Shown piece after piece: positions 12,567-27,200 of a stretch of DNA of 64,000 nucleotides. The translations under genes were made by a program, and so were the position numbers. This stretch comes from Vespa crabro (Eukaryota > Arthropoda > Insecta > Hymenoptera > Vespidae): NCBI RefSeq assembly GCF_910589235.1, contig NC_060959.1:1-64000 (forward strand), given 5' to 3'. The notes beneath the pieces are model-generated. The model was not told the DNA's origin and ran no database searches. It worked only from the letters and a program-made list of their open reading frames with translations. Within the stretch, counting starts at the first letter, position 1; each line of letters starts with the position of its first letter.

Positions 12567-15013
12567 GGCGAATTTCGGTATATGCGAAGATAAAATCGTG
12601 AAATCTTTAATAATACTTGTGCCACAGTTAGAAAAATGTTACCAATCGATTCAGAACATTGCATTTCATAAGATCAAACATCTATTTTATATTGGAATCA
12701 AAGTTTTTAACATTCTTTCATATCGTATATACTATTTTTCGCTCATATACGCGTATCGTCGAAAAACGAAAACTTGAAATCTCGTTCAATTTCATTGATT
12801 TTATATTCTATCGATGCAGAATAAAGAATATAACAAGAATATGACGTTTTTACTATGTTTAAATAAGCTTTTCATATGATAATTGTCGAAAAACGTAATC
12901 GACATAGGCGAATTTCGGTATATGCGAAGATAAAATAGTGAAATCTTTAATAATACTTGTGCCACAGTTAGAAAAATGTTACCAATCGATTCAGAACATT
13001 GCATTTCATGAGATCAAACATCTATTTTATATTGGAATCAAAGTTTTTAACATTCTTTCATATCGTATATACTATTTTTCGCTCATATACGCGTATCGTC
13101 GAAAAACGAAAACTTGAAATCTCGTTCAATTTCATTGATTTTATATTCTATCGATGCAGAATAAAGAATATAACAAGAATATGACGTTTTTACTATGTTT
13201 AAATACGCGTTTTCATATGATAATTGTCGAAAAACGTAATCGATATAGGCGAATTTCGGTATATGCGAAGATAAAATAGTGAAATCTTTAATAATACTTG
13301 TGCCACAGTTAGAAAAAAGTTACCAATCGATTCAGAACATTGCATTTCATAAGATCAAACATCTATTTTATATTGGAGTCAAAGTTTTTAACATTCTTTC
13401 ATATCGTATATACGATTTTTCGCTCATATACGCGTATCGTCAAAAAACGAAAACTTGAAATCTCGTTCAATTTCATTGATTTTATATTCTATCGATGCAG
13501 AATAAAGAATATAACAAGAATATAACGTTTTTACTATGTTTAAATACGCGTTTTCATATGATAATTGTCGAAAAACGTAATCGACATACGCGAATTTCGG
13601 TATATGCGAAGATAAAATCGTGAAATCTTTAATAATGCTTGTGCCACAGTTAGAAAAATGTTACCAATCTATTCAGAACATTGCATTTCATAAGATCAAA
13701 CATCTATTTTATATTGGAATCAAAGTTTTTAACATTCTTTCATATCGTATATACGATTTTTCGCTCATATACGCGTATCGTCGAAAAACGATAACTTGAA
13801 ATCTCGTTCAATTTCATTGATTTTATATTCTATCGATGCAGAATAAAGAATATAACAAGAATATACCGTTTTTACTATGTTTAAATACGCGTTTTCATAT
13901 GATAATTGTCGAAAAACGTAATCGACATACGCGAATTTCGGTATACGCGAAGATAAAATCGTGAAAGCTTTAATAATACTTGTGCCACAGTTAGAAAAAT
14001 GATACCAATCGAATCAGAACATTGCATTTCATAATATCAAACATCTATTTTATATTGGAATCAAAGTTTTTAACATTCTTTCATATCGTATATACGATCT
14101 TTCGCTCATATACGCGTATCGTCGAAAAACGAAAACTTGAAATCTCGTTCAATTTCATTGATTTTATATTCTATCGATGCAGAATAAAGAATATAACAAG
14201 AATATACCGTTTTTACTATGTTTAAATACGCGTTATCATATGATAATTGTCGAAAAACTTAATCGACATACGCGAATTTCGGTATATGCGAAGATAAAAT
14301 CGTGAAAACTTTAATAATACTTGTGCCACAGTTAGAAAAATGTTACCATTCGATTCAGAACATTGCATTTCATAAGATCAAACATCTATTTTATACTGGA
14401 ATCAAAGTTTTTAACATTCTTTCATATCGTATATACGATTTTTCGCTCATATACGCGTATCGTCGAAAAACGAAAACTTGAAATCTCGTTCAATTTCATT
14501 GATTTTATATTCTATCGATGCAGAATAAAGAATATAACAAGAATATAACGTTTTTACTATGTTTAAATACGCGTTTTCATATGATAATTGTCGAAAAACG
14601 TAATCGACATAGGCGAATTTCGGTATATGCGAAGATAAAATCGTGAAATCTTTAATAATACTTGTGCCACAGTTAGAAAAATGTTACCAATCTATTCAGA
14701 ACATTGCATTTCATAAGATCAAACATCTATTTTATATTGGAATCAAAGTTTTTAACATTCTTTCATATCGTATATACGATTTTTCGCTCATATACGCGTA
14801 TCGTCGAAAAACGATAACTTGAAATCTCGTTCAATTTCATTGATTTTATATTCTATCGATGCAGAATAAAGAATATAACAAGAATATACCGTTTTTACTA
14901 TGTTTAAATACGCGTTTTCATATGATAATTGTCGAAAAACGTAATCGACATAGGCGAATTTCGGTATATGCGAAGATAAAATCGTGAAATCTTTAATAAT
15001 ACTTGTGCCACAG
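12430..15013. repeat. Block C copy 2 (2584 bp)
   Basis: Copy of 6635-9218 with few differences. Copy 1 alone has AAAACTGTTACCAAATG near 7180 and CAATTTAATTG near 7338, where this copy keeps the consensus, so those changes probably followed the duplication. The run ends at 15014 (T here, G at 9219). Confidence 0.92.
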
Positions 15014-15413
15014 TTAGAAAAATGTTACCAATCGATTCAGAACATTGCATTTCATAAGATCAAACATCTATTTTATATTGGAATCAAAGTTTTTAACATT
15101 CTTTCATATCGTATATACGATTTTTCGCTCATATACGCATATCGTCGAAAAACGAAAACTTGAAATCTCGTTCACTTTCATTGATTTTATATTCTATCGA
15201 TGCAGAATAAAGAATATAACAAGAATATAACGTTTTTACTATGTTTAAATACGCGTTTTCATATGATAATTGTCGAAAAACGTAAACGACATACGCGAAT
15301 TTCGGTATACGAGAAGATAAAATCGTGAAAGCTTTAATAATACTTGTGCCACAGTTAGAAAAATGTTACCAATCGAATCAGAACATTGCATTTCATAATA
15401 TCAAACATCTATT

Positions 15414-16095
15414 TTATATTGGAATCAAAGTTTTTAACATTCTTTCATATCGTATATACGATCTTTCGCTCATATACGCGTATCGTCGAAAAACGAAAAC
15501 TTGAAATCTCGTTCAATTTCATTGATTTTATATTCTATCGAAGCAGAATAAAGAATATAACAAGAATATACCGTTTTTACTATGTTTAAATACGCGTTTT
15601 CATATGATAATTGTCGAAAAACGTAATCGACATACGCGAATTTCGGTATATGCGAAGATAAAATCGTGAAAACTTTAATAATACTTGTGCCACAGTTAGA
15701 AAAATGTTACCATTCGATTCAGAACATTGCATTTCATAAGATCAAACATCTATTTTATACTGGAATCAAAGTTTTTAACATTCTTTCATATCGTATATAC
15801 GATTTTTCGCTTATATACGCGTATCGTCGAAAAACGAAAACTTGAAATCTCGTTCAATTGCATTGATTTTATATTCTATCGATGCAGAATAAAGAATATA
15901 ACAAGAATATAACGTTTTTACTATGTTTAAATACGCGTTTTCATATGATAATTGTCGAAAAACGTAATCGACATACGCGAATTTCGGTATATGCGAAGTT
16001 AAAATCGTGAAATCTTTAATAATACTTGTGCCACAGTTAGAAAAATGTTACCAATCGATTCAGAACATTGCATTTCATAAGATCAAACATCTATA
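15414..16095. repeat. 2-unit tandem duplication, copy 1 (682 bp)
   Basis: Two units marked by GATCTTTCG, CTATCGAAGCAG and ATACCG (unit 15386) and by CCATTCGATTC, TATACTGG, CGCTTATATACG, CAATTGCATTG and GAAGTTAAAA (unit 15727). All recur 682 bp later. The left bound is T15413, where 16095 has A. Confidence 0.92.
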
Positions 16096-16777
16096 TTATA
16101 TTGGAATCAAAGTTTTTAACATTCTTTCATATCGTATATACGATCTTTCGCTCATATACGCGTATCGTCGAAAAACGAAAACTTGAAATCTCGTTCAATT
16201 TCATTGATTTTATATTCTATCGAAGCAGAATAAAGAATATAACAAGAATATACCGTTTTTACTATGTTTAAATACGCGTTTTCATATGATAATTGTCGAA
16301 AAACGTAATCGACATACGCGAATTTCGGTATATGCGAAGATAAAATCGTGAAAACTTTAATAATACTTGTGCCACAGTTAGAAAAATGTTACCATTCGAT
16401 TCAGAACATTGCATTTCATAAGATCAAACATCTATTTTATACTGGAATCAAAGTTTTTAACATTCTTTCATATCGTATATACGATTTTTCGCTTATATAC
16501 GCGTATCGTCGAAAAACGAAAACTTGAAATCTCGTTCAATTGCATTGATTTTATATTCTATCGATGCAGAATAAAGAATATAACAAGAATATAACGTTTT
16601 TACTATGTTTAAATACGCGTTTTCATATGATAATTGTCGAAAAACGTAATCGACATACGCGAATTTCGGTATATGCGAAGTTAAAATCGTGAAATCTTTA
16701 ATAATACTTGTGCCACAGTTAGAAAAATGTTACCAATCGATTCAGAACATTGCATTTCATAAGATCAAACATCTATA
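16096..16777. repeat. 2-unit tandem duplication, copy 2 (682 bp)
   Basis: Tandem copy of 15414-16095 with no difference seen. The matching run continues to 16826, where T16827 faces C16145. The CTATATTATATT state at 16091 and 16773 marks the seam. Confidence 0.92.
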
Positions 16778-17326
16778 TTATATTGGAATCAAAGTTTTTA
16801 ACATTCTTTCATATCGTATATACGATTTTTCGCTCATATACGCGTATCGTCGAAAAACGATAACTTGAAATCTCGTTCAATTTCATTGATTTTATATTCT
16901 ATCGATGCAGAATAAATAATATAACAAGAATATAACGTTTTCACTATGTTCAAATACGCATTTTCATATGATAATTGTCGAAAAACGTAATCGACATACG
17001 CGAATTTCGGTATATGCGAAGATAAAATCGTGAAATCTTTAATAATACTTGTGCCACAGTTAGAAAAATGTTACCAATCGATTCAGAACATTGCATTTCA
17101 TAAGATCAAACATCTATTTTATATTGGAATCAAAGTTTTTAACATTCTTTCATATCGTATATACGATTTTTCGCTCATATACGCGTATCGTCGAAAAACG
17201 AAAAGTTGAAATCTCGTTCAATTTCATTGATTTTATATTCTATCGATGCAGAATAAAGAATATAACAAGAATATACCGTTTTTACTATGTTTAAATACGC
17301 GTTTTCAAATGATAATTGTCGAAAAA
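16778..17326. repeat. Older copy related to 24962-25510
   Basis: It shares several uncommon states with 24962-25510 at a shift of exactly 24 units (8184 bp): GATAACTTG, AATAAATAAT, TTTTCACTATGTTCAAATAC and TTTTCAAATGAT. About six to eight differences in 549 bp (for example GCATTTTC here, CATAGGGGAA and AACATTTCATT there) suggest an older or partly homogenised duplication. Confidence 0.65.
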
Positions 17327-19541
17327 CGTAATCGGCATACGCGAATTTCGGTATATGCGAAGATAAAATCGTGAAATCTTTAATAATACTTGTGCCACAG
17401 TTAGAAAAATGTTACCAATCGATTCAGAACATTGCATTTCATAAGATCAAACATCTATTTTATATTGGAATCAAAGTTTTTAACATTCTTTCATATCGTA
17501 TATACGATTTTTCGCCCATATACGCGTATCGTCGAAAATCGAAAACTTGAAATCTCGTTCAATTTCATTGATTTTATATTCTATCGATGCAGAATAAAGA
17601 ATATAACAAGAATATAACGTTTTTACTATGTTTAAATACGCGTTTTCATATGATAATTGTCGAAAAACGTAATCGACATACGCGAATTTCGGTATATGCG
17701 AAGACAAAATCGTGAAATCTTTAATAAGACTTGTGCCACAGTTAGAAAAATGTTACCAATCGATTCAGAACATTGCATTTCATAAGATCAAACATCTATT
17801 TTATATTGGAATCAAAGTTTTTAACATTCTTTCATTTCGTATATACGATTTTTCGCTCATATACGCGTATCGTCGAAAAACGAAAACTTGAAATCTCGTT
17901 CAATTTCATTGATTTTATATTCTATCGATGCAGAATAAAGAATATAACAAGAATATGACGTTTTTACTATGTTTAAATACGCGTTTTCATATGATAATTG
18001 TCGAATAACGTAATCGACATAGGGGAATTTCGGTATATGCGAAGATAAAATCGTGAAATCTTTAATAATATTTGTGCCACAGTTAGAAAAATGTTACCAA
18101 TCGATTCAGAACATTGCATTTCATAAGATCAAACATCTATTTTATATTGGAATCAAAGTTTTTAACATTCTTTCATATCGTATATACGATTTTTCGCTCA
18201 TATACGCGTATCGTCAAAAAACGAAAACTTGAAATCTCGTTCAATTTCATTGATTTTATATTCTATCGATGCAGAATAAAGAATATAACAAGAATATAAC
18301 GTTTTTACTATGTTTAAATACGCGTTTTCATATGATAATTGTCGAAAAACGTAATCGACATACGCGAATTTCGGTATATGCGAAGATGAAATCGTGAAAT
18401 CTTTAATAATACTTGTGCCACAGTTAGAAAAATGTTACCAATCGATTCAGAACATTGCATTTCATAAGATCAAACATCTATTTTATATTGGAATCAAAGT
18501 TTTTAACATTCTTTCATATCGTATATACGATTTTTCGCTCATATACGCGTATCGTCGAAAAACGAAAACTTGAAATCTCGTTCAATTTCATTGATTTTAT
18601 ATTCTATCGATGCAGAATAAAGAATATAACAAGAATATAACGTTTTTACTATGTTTAAATACGCGTTTTCATATGATAATTGTCGAAAAACGTAATCGAC
18701 ATACGCGAATTTCGGTATATGCGAAGATAAAATCGTGAAATCTTTAATAAGACTTGTGCCACAGTTAGAAAAATGTTACCAATCGATTCAGAACATTGCA
18801 TTTCATAAGATCAAACATCTATTTTATATTGGAATCAAAGTTTTTAACATTCTTTCATTTCGTATATACGATTTTTCGCTCATATACGCGTATCGTCGAA
18901 AAACAAAAACTTGAAATCTCGTTCAATTTCATTGATTTTATATTCTATCGATGCAGAATAAAGAATATAACAAGAATATACCGTTTTTACTATGTTTAAA
19001 TACGCGTTTTCATATGATAATTGTCGAAAAACGTAATCGACATAGGCGAATTTCGGAATATGCGAAGATAAAATCGTGAAATCTTTAATAATACTTGTGC
19101 CACAGTTAGAAAAATGTTACCAATCGATTCAGAACATTGCATTTCATAAGATCAAACATCTATTTTATATTGGAATCAAAGTTTTTAACATTCTTTCATA
19201 TCGTATATACGATTTTTCGCTCATATACGCGTATCGTCGAAAAACGAAAACTTGAAATCTCGTTCAATTTCATTGATTTTATATTCTATCGATGCAGAAT
19301 AAAGAATATAACAAGAATATAACGTTTTTACTATGTTTAAATACGCGTTTTCATATGATAATTGTCGAAAAACGTAATCGACATACGCGAATTTCGGTAT
19401 ATGCGAAGATAAAATCGTGAAATCTTTAATAAGACTTGTGCCACAGTTAGAAAAATGTTACCAATCGATTCAGAACATTGCATTTCATAAGATCAAACAT
19501 CAATTTTATATTGGAATCAAAGTTTTTAACATTCTTTCATT

Positions 19542-21060
19542 TCGTATATACGATTTTTCGCTCATATACGCGTATCGTCGAAAAACGAAAACTTGAAATC
19601 TCGTTCAATTTCATTGATTTTATATTCTATCGATGCAGAATAAAGAATATAACAAGAATATACCGTTTTTACTATGTTTAAATACGCGTTTTCATATGAT
19701 AATTGTCGAAAAACGTAATCGACATAGGCGAATTTCGGTATATGCGAAGATAAAATCGTGAAATCTTTAATAATACTTGTGCCACAGTTAGAAAAATGTT
19801 ACCAATCGATTCAGAACATTGCATTTCATAATTTCAAACATCTATTTTATATTGGAATCAACGTTTTTAACATTCTTTCATATCGTATATACGATTTTTC
19901 GCTCATATACGCGTATCGTAGAAAAACGAAAACTTGAAATCTCGTTCAATTTCATTGATTTTATATTCTATCGATGCAGAATAAAGAATATAACAAGAAT
20001 ACAACGTTTTTACTATGTTTAAATACGCGTTTTCATATGATAATTGTCGAAAAACGTAATCGACATACGCGAATTTCGGTATATGCGAAGATGAAATCGT
20101 GAAATCTTTAATAATACTTGTGCCACAGTTAGAAAAACGTTACCAATCGATTCAGAACATTGCATTTCATAAGATCAAACATCTATTTTATATTGGAATC
20201 AAAGTTTTTAACATTCTTTCATATCGTATATACGATTTTTCGCTCATATACGCGTATCGTCGAAAGACGAAAACTTGAAATCTCGTTCAATTTCATTGAT
20301 TTTATATTCTATCGATGCAGAATAAAGAATATAACAAGAATATAACGTTTTTACTATGTTTAAATACGCGTTTTCATATGATAATTGTTGAAAAACGTAA
20401 TCGACATACGCTAATTTCGGTATATGCGAAGATAAAATCGTGAAATCTTTAATAATACTTGTGCCACAGTTAGAAAAATGTTACCAATCGATTCAGAACA
20501 TTGCATTTCATAAGATCAAACATCTATTTTATATTGGAATCAAAGTTTTTAACATTCTTTCATTTCGTATATACGATTTTTCGCTCATATACGCGTATCG
20601 TCGAAAAACGAAAACTTGAAATCTCGTTCAATTTCATTGATTTTATATTCTATCGATGCAGAATAAAGAATATAACAAGAACATTACGTTTTTACTATGT
20701 TTAAATACGCGTTTTTCATATGATAATTGTCGAAAAACGTAAACGACATACGCGAATTTCGGTATATGCGAAGATAAAATCGTGAAATCTTTAATAATAC
20801 TTATGCCACAGTTAGAAAAATGTTACCAATCGATTCAGAACATTGCATTTCATAAGATCAAACATCTATTTTATATTGGAATCAAAGTTTTTAACATTCT
20901 TTCATATCGTATATACGATTTTTCGCTCATATATGCGTATCGTCTAAAAACGAAAACTTGAAATCTCGTTCAATTTCATTGATTTTATATTCTATCGATG
21001 CAGAATAAAGAATATAACAAGAATATAACGTTTTTACTATGTTTAAATACGCGTTTTCAT
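19542..21060. repeat. Block D copy 1 (about 4.5 units)
   Basis: It pairs with 25680-27200 at a shift of 6138-6140 bp (18 units plus indels). From 20003 it also pairs with 27850-29248 at a shift of 7847 bp. Markers: CAACGTTTTT, CGTAGAAAAACG, ATACAACG, GATGAAATCG, AAAACGTTACC, GAAAGACG, CGCTAATTTCGG, AACATTACG, an inserted T in GCGTTTTTCATATG, GTAAACGAC, CTTATGCC and CGTCTAAAAACG. Confidence 0.88.
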
Positions 21061-22761
21061 ATGATAATTGTCGAAAAACGTAATCGACATACGCGAATTT
21101 CGGTATATGCGAAGATAAAATCGTGAAATCTTTAATAATACTAGTGCCACAGTTAGTAAAATGTTACCAATCGATTCAGAACATTGCATTTCATAAGATC
21201 AAACATCTATTTTATTTTGAAATCAAAGTTTTTAAAATTCTTTCATATCGTATATACGATTTTTCGCTCTTATACGCGTATCGTCGAAAAACGAAAACTT
21301 GAAATATCGTTCAATTTCATTGATTTTATATTCTATCGATGCAGAATAAAGAATATAACAAGAATATAACGTTTTTACTATGTTTAAATACGCGTTTTCA
21401 TATGATAATTGTCGAAAAAAATATCGACATACGCGAATTTCGGTATATGCGAAGATGAAATCGTGAAATCTTTAATAATACTAGTGCCACAGTTAGAAAA
21501 ATGTTACCAATCGATTCAGAACATTGCATTTCATAAGATCAAACATCTATTTTATATTGGAATCAAAGTTTTTAACATTCTTTCATATCGTATATACGAT
21601 TTTTCGATCATATACGCGTATCGTCGAAAAACGAAAACTTGAAATCTCGTTCAATTTCATTGATTTTATATTCTATCGATGCAGAATAAAGAATATAACA
21701 AGAATATAACGTTTTTACTATGTTTAAATACGCGTTTTCATATGATAATTGTCGAAAAACGTAAACGACATACGCGAATTTCGGTATATGCGAAGATAAA
21801 ATAGTGAAATCTTTAATAATACTTGTGCCACAGTTAGAAAAATGTTACCATTCGATTCAGAACATTGCATTTCATTAGATCAAACATCTATTTTATACTG
21901 GAATCAAAGTTTTTATCATTCTTTCATATCGTATATACGATTTTTCGCTCATATACGCGTATCGTCGAAAAACGAAAACTTGAAATCTCGTTCAATTTCA
22001 TTGATTTTATATTCTATCGATGTTGAATAAAGAATATAACAAGAATATAACGTTTTTACTATGTTTAAATACGCGTTTTCATTTGATAATTGTCGAAAAA
22101 CGTCATCGACATACGCGAATTTCGGTATATGCGAAGATGAAATCGTGAAATCTTTAATAATACTTGTGCCACAGTTAGAAAAATGTTACCAATCGATTCA
22201 GAACATTGCATTTCATAAGATCAAACATCTATTTTATATTGGAATCAAAGTTTTTAACATTCTTTCATATCGTATATACGATTTTTCGCTCATATACGCG
22301 TATCGTCGAAAAACGAAAACTTGAAATCTCGTTCAATTTCATTGATTTTATATTCTATCGATGCAGAATAAAGAATATAACAAGAATATAACGTTTTTAC
22401 TATGTTTAAATACGCGTTTTCATATGATAATTGTCGAAAAACGTAATCGACATACGCGAATTTCGGTATATGCGAAGATAAAATCGTGAAATCTTTAATA
22501 AGACTTGTGCCACAGTTAGAAAAATGTTACCAATCGATTCAGAACATTGCATTTCATAAGATCAAACATCTATTTTATATTGGAATCAAAGTTTTTAACA
22601 TTCTTTCATTTCGTATATACGATTTTTCGCTCATATACGCGTATCGTCGAAAAACAAAAACTTGAAATCTCGTTCAATTTCATTGATTTTATATTCTATC
22701 GATGCAGAATAAAGAATATAACAAGAATATACCGTTTTTACTATGTTTAAATACGCGTTTT
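20717..22761. repeat. 6-unit block E copy 1 (2045 bp)
   Basis: Six units repeated in tandem at 22762-24807. Ordered markers: CTTATGCC and CGTCTAAAAACG; ACTAGTGCC (SpeI site) with TTTTATTTTGAAATC and CGCTCTTATACG; CGATCATATACG; TTCATTAGATC with TATACTGG and TTTATCATTC; CATTTGATAATT with CGTCATCG; TAATAAGACTTG with CATTTCGT and AAACAAAAAC. Copy 1 alone has a one-base loss near 21418 (GTCGAAAAAAATATCG) and CGATGTTGAAT near 22023. Confidence 0.92.
21184..21523. repeat. Diverged unit class K (7 copies)
   Basis: Class defined by TTTTATTTTGAAATC, TTTTTAAAATTC and CGCTCTTATACG in one unit, usually preceded by ACTAGTGCC and GTTAGTAAAATG. Members start at 21184, 23229, 29031, 30395, 31757, 33803 and 37551. 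All lie in 21-38 kb, and each sits inside a duplicated block, so the class spread by block copying. This member is 340 bp. Confidence 0.88.
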
Positions 22762-24807
22762 CATATGATAATTGTCGAAAAACGTAAACGACATACGCGA
22801 ATTTCGGTATATGCGAAGATAAAATCGTGAAATCTTTAATAATACTTATGCCACAGTTAGAAAAATGTTACCAATCGATTCAGAACATTGCATTTCATAA
22901 GATCAAACATCTATTTTATATTGGAATCAAAGTTTTTAACATTCTTTCATATCGTATATACGATTTTTCGCTCATATATGCGTATCGTCTAAAAACGAAA
23001 ACTTGAAATCTCGTTCAATTTCATTGATTTTATATTCTATCGATGCAGAATAAAGAATATAACAAGAATATAACGTTTTTACTATGTTTAAATACGCGTT
23101 TTCATATGATAATTGTCGAAAAACGTAATCGACATACGCGAATTTCGGTATATGCGAAGATAAAATCGTGAAATCTTTAATAATACTAGTGCCACAGTTA
23201 GTAAAATGTTACCAATCGATTCAGAACATTGCATTTCATAAGATCAAACATCTATTTTATTTTGAAATCAAAGTTTTTAAAATTCTTTCATATCGTATAT
23301 ACGATTTTTCGCTCTTATACGCGTATCGTCGAAAAACGAAAACTTGAAATATCGTTCAATTTCATTGATTTTATATTCTATCGATGCAGAATAAAGAATA
23401 TAACAAGAATATAACGTTTTTACTATGTTTAAATACGCGTTTTCATATGATAATTGTCGAAAAACGTAATCGACATACGCGAATTTCGGTATATGCGAAG
23501 ATGAAATCGTGAAATCTTTAATAATACTAGTGCCACAGTTAGAAAAATGTTACCAATCGATTCAGAACATTGCATTTCATAAGATCAAACATCTATTTTA
23601 TATTGGAATCAAAGTTTTTAACATTCTTTCATATCGTATATACGATTTTTCGATCATATACGCGTATCGTCGAAAAACGAAAACTTGAAATCTCGTTCAA
23701 TTTCATTGATTTTATATTCTATCGATGCAGAATAAAGAATATAACAAGAATATAACGTTTTTACTATGTTTAAATACGCGTTTTCATATGATAATTGTCG
23801 AAAAACGTAAACGACATACGCGAATTTCGGTATATGCGAAGATAAAATAGTGAAATCTTTAATAATACTTGTGCCACAGTTAGAAAAATGTTACCATTCG
23901 ATTCAGAACATTGCATTTCATTAGATCAAACATCTATTTTATACTGGAATCAAAGTTTTTATCATTCTTTCATATCGTATATACGATTTTTCGCTCATAT
24001 ACGCGTATCGTCGAAAAACGAAAACTTGAAATCTCGTTCAATTTCATTGATTTTATATTCTATCGATGTAGAATAAAGAATATAACAAGAATATAACGTT
24101 TTTACTATGTTTAAATACGCGTTTTCATTTGATAATTGTCGAAAAACGTCATCGACATACGCGAATTTCGGTATATGCGAAGATGAAATCGTGAAATCTT
24201 TAATAATACTTGTGCCACAGTTAGAAAAATGTTACCAATCGATTCAGAACATTGCATTTCATAAGATCAAACATCTATTTTATATTGGAATCAAAGTTTT
24301 TAACATTCTTTCATATCGTATATACGATTTTTCGCTCATATACGCGTATCGTCGAAAAACGAAAACTTGAAATCTCGTTCAATTTCATTGATTTTAAATT
24401 CTATCGATGCAGAATAAAGAATATAACAAGAATATAACGTTTTTACTATGTTTAAATACGCGTTTTCATATGATAATTGTCGAAAAACGTAATCGACATA
24501 CGCGAATTTCGGTATATGCGAAGATAAAATCGTGAAATCTTTAATAAGACTTGTGCCACAGTTAGAAAAATGTTACCAATCGATTCAGAACATTGCATTT
24601 CATAAGATCAAACATCTATTTTATATTGGAATCAAAGTTTTTAACATTCTTTCATTTCGTATATACGATTTTTCGCTCATATACGCGTATCGTCGAAAAA
24701 CAAAAACTTGAAATCTCGTTCAATTTCATTGATTTTATATTCTATCGATGCAGAATAAAGAATATAACAAGAATATACCGTTTTTACTATGTTTAAATAC
24801 GCGTTTT
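22762..24807. repeat. 6-unit block E copy 2 (2046 bp)
   Basis: Tandem copy of 20717-22761. Private change GATTTTAAATTC near 24400; CGATGTAGAAT where copy 1 has CGATGTTGAAT. Similarity to the sequence following copy 1 stops at 24833, where CATAGGCG and GGAATATG match the unit at 18796 instead. Confidence 0.92.
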
Positions 24808-25679
24808 CATATGATAATTGTCGAAAAACGTAATCGACATAGGCGAATTTCGGAATATGCGAAGATAAAATCGTGAAATCTTTAATAATACTTGTGCCAC
24901 AGTTAGAAAAATGTTACCAATCGATTCAGAACATTGCATTTCATAAGATCAAACATCTATTTTATATTGGAATCAAAGTTTTTAACATTCTTTCATATCG
25001 TATATACGATTTTTCGCTCATATACGCGTATCGTCGAAAAACGATAACTTGAAATCTCGTTCAATTTCATTGATTTTATATTCTATCGATGCAGAATAAA
25101 TAATATAACAAGAATATAACGTTTTCACTATGTTCAAATACGCGTTTTCATATGATAATTGTCGAAAAACGAAATCGACATAGGGGAATTTCGGTATATG
25201 CGAAGATAAAATCGTGAAATCTTTAATAATACTTGTGCCACAGTTAGAAAAATGTTACCAATCGATTCAGAACATTTCATTTCATAAGATCAAACATCTA
25301 TTTTATATTGGAATCAAAGTTTTTAACATTCTTTCATATCGTATATACGATTTTTCGCTCATATACGCGTATCGTCGAAAAACGAAAACTTGAAATCTCG
25401 TTCAATTTCATTGATTTTATATTCTATCGATGCAGAATAAAGAATATAACAAGAATATACCGTTTTTACTATGTTTAAATACGCGTTTTCAAATGATAAT
25501 TGTCGAAAAACGTAATCGACATACGCGAATTTCGGTATATGCGAAGATAAAATCGTGAAATCTTTAATAATACTTGTGCCACAGTTAGAAAAATGTTACC
25601 AATCGATTCAGAACATTGCATTTCATAAGATCAAACATCTATTTTATATTGGAATCAAAGTTTTTAACATTCTTTCATA

Positions 25680-27200
25680 TCGTATATACGATTTTTCGCT
25701 CATATACGCGTATCGTCGAAAAACGAAAACTTGAAATCTCGTTCAATTTCATTGATTTTATATTCTATCGATGCAGAATAAAGAATATAACAAGAATATA
25801 CCGTTTTTACTATGTTTAAATACGCGTTTTCATATGATAATTGTCGAAAAACGTAATCGACATAGGCGAATTTCGGTATATGCGAAGATAAAATCGTGAA
25901 ATCTTTAATAATACTTGTGCCACAGTTAGAAAAATGTTACCAATCGATTCAGAACATTGCATTTCATAATATCAAACATCTATTTTATATTGGAATCAAC
26001 GTTTTTAACATTCTTTCATATCGTATATACGATTTTTCGCTCATATACGCGTATCGTAGAAAAACGAAAACTTGAAATCTCGTTCAATTTCATTGATTTT
26101 ATATTCTATCGATGCAGAATAAAGAATATAACAAGAATACAACGTTTTTTACTATGTTTAAATACGCGTTTTCATATGATAATTGTCGAAAAACGTAATC
26201 GACATACGCGAATTTCGGTATATGCGAAGATGAAATCGTGAAATCTTTAATAATACTTGTGCCACAGTTAGAAAAACGTTACCAATCGATTCAGAACATT
26301 GCATTTCATAAGATCAAACATCTATTTTATATTGGAATCAAAGTTTTTAACATTCTTTCATATCGTATATACGATTTTTCGCTCATATACGCGTATCGTC
26401 GAAAGACGAAAACTTGAAATCTCGTTCAATTTCATTGATTTTATATTCTATCGATGCAGAATAAAGAATATAACAAGAATATAACGTTTTTACTATGTTT
26501 AAATACGCGTTTTCATATGATAATTGTCGAAAAACGTAATCGACATACGCTAATTTCGGTATATGCGAAGATAAAATCGTGAAATCTTTAATAATACTTG
26601 TGCCACAGTTAGAAAAATGTTACCAATCGATTCAGAACATTGCATTTCATAAGATCAAACATCTATTTTATATTGGAATCAAAGTTTTTAACATTCTTTC
26701 ATTTCGTATATACGATTTTTCGCTCATATACGCGTATCGTCGAAAAACGAAAACTTGAAATCTCGTTCAATTTCATTGATTTTATATTCTATCGATGCAG
26801 AATAAAGAATATAACAAGAACATTACGTTTTTACTATGTTTAAATACGCGTTTTTCATATGATAATTGTCGAAAAAACGTAAACGACATACGCGAATTTC
26901 GGTATATGCGAAGATAAAATCGTGAAATCTTTAATAATACTTATGCCACAGTTAGAAAAATGTTACCAATCGATTCAGAACATTGCATTTCATAAGATCA
27001 AACATCTATTTTATATTGGAATCAAAGTTTTTAACATTCTTTCATATCGTATATACGATTTTTCGCTCATATATGCGTATCGTCTAAAAACGAAAACTTG
27101 AAATCTCGTTCAATTTCATTGATTTTATATTCTATCGATGCAGAATAAAGAATATAACAAGAATATAACGTTTTTACTATGTTTAAATACGCGTTTTCAT
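25680..27200. repeat. Block D copy 2
   Basis: Copy of 19542-21060 with two extra one-base insertions, in ACGTTTTTTACT near 26146 and GAAAAAACG near 26873. These are why the units at 25957 and 26640 are 342 and 343 bp. It departs from copy 1 at 27201 (CATTTGAT). Confidence 0.88.
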
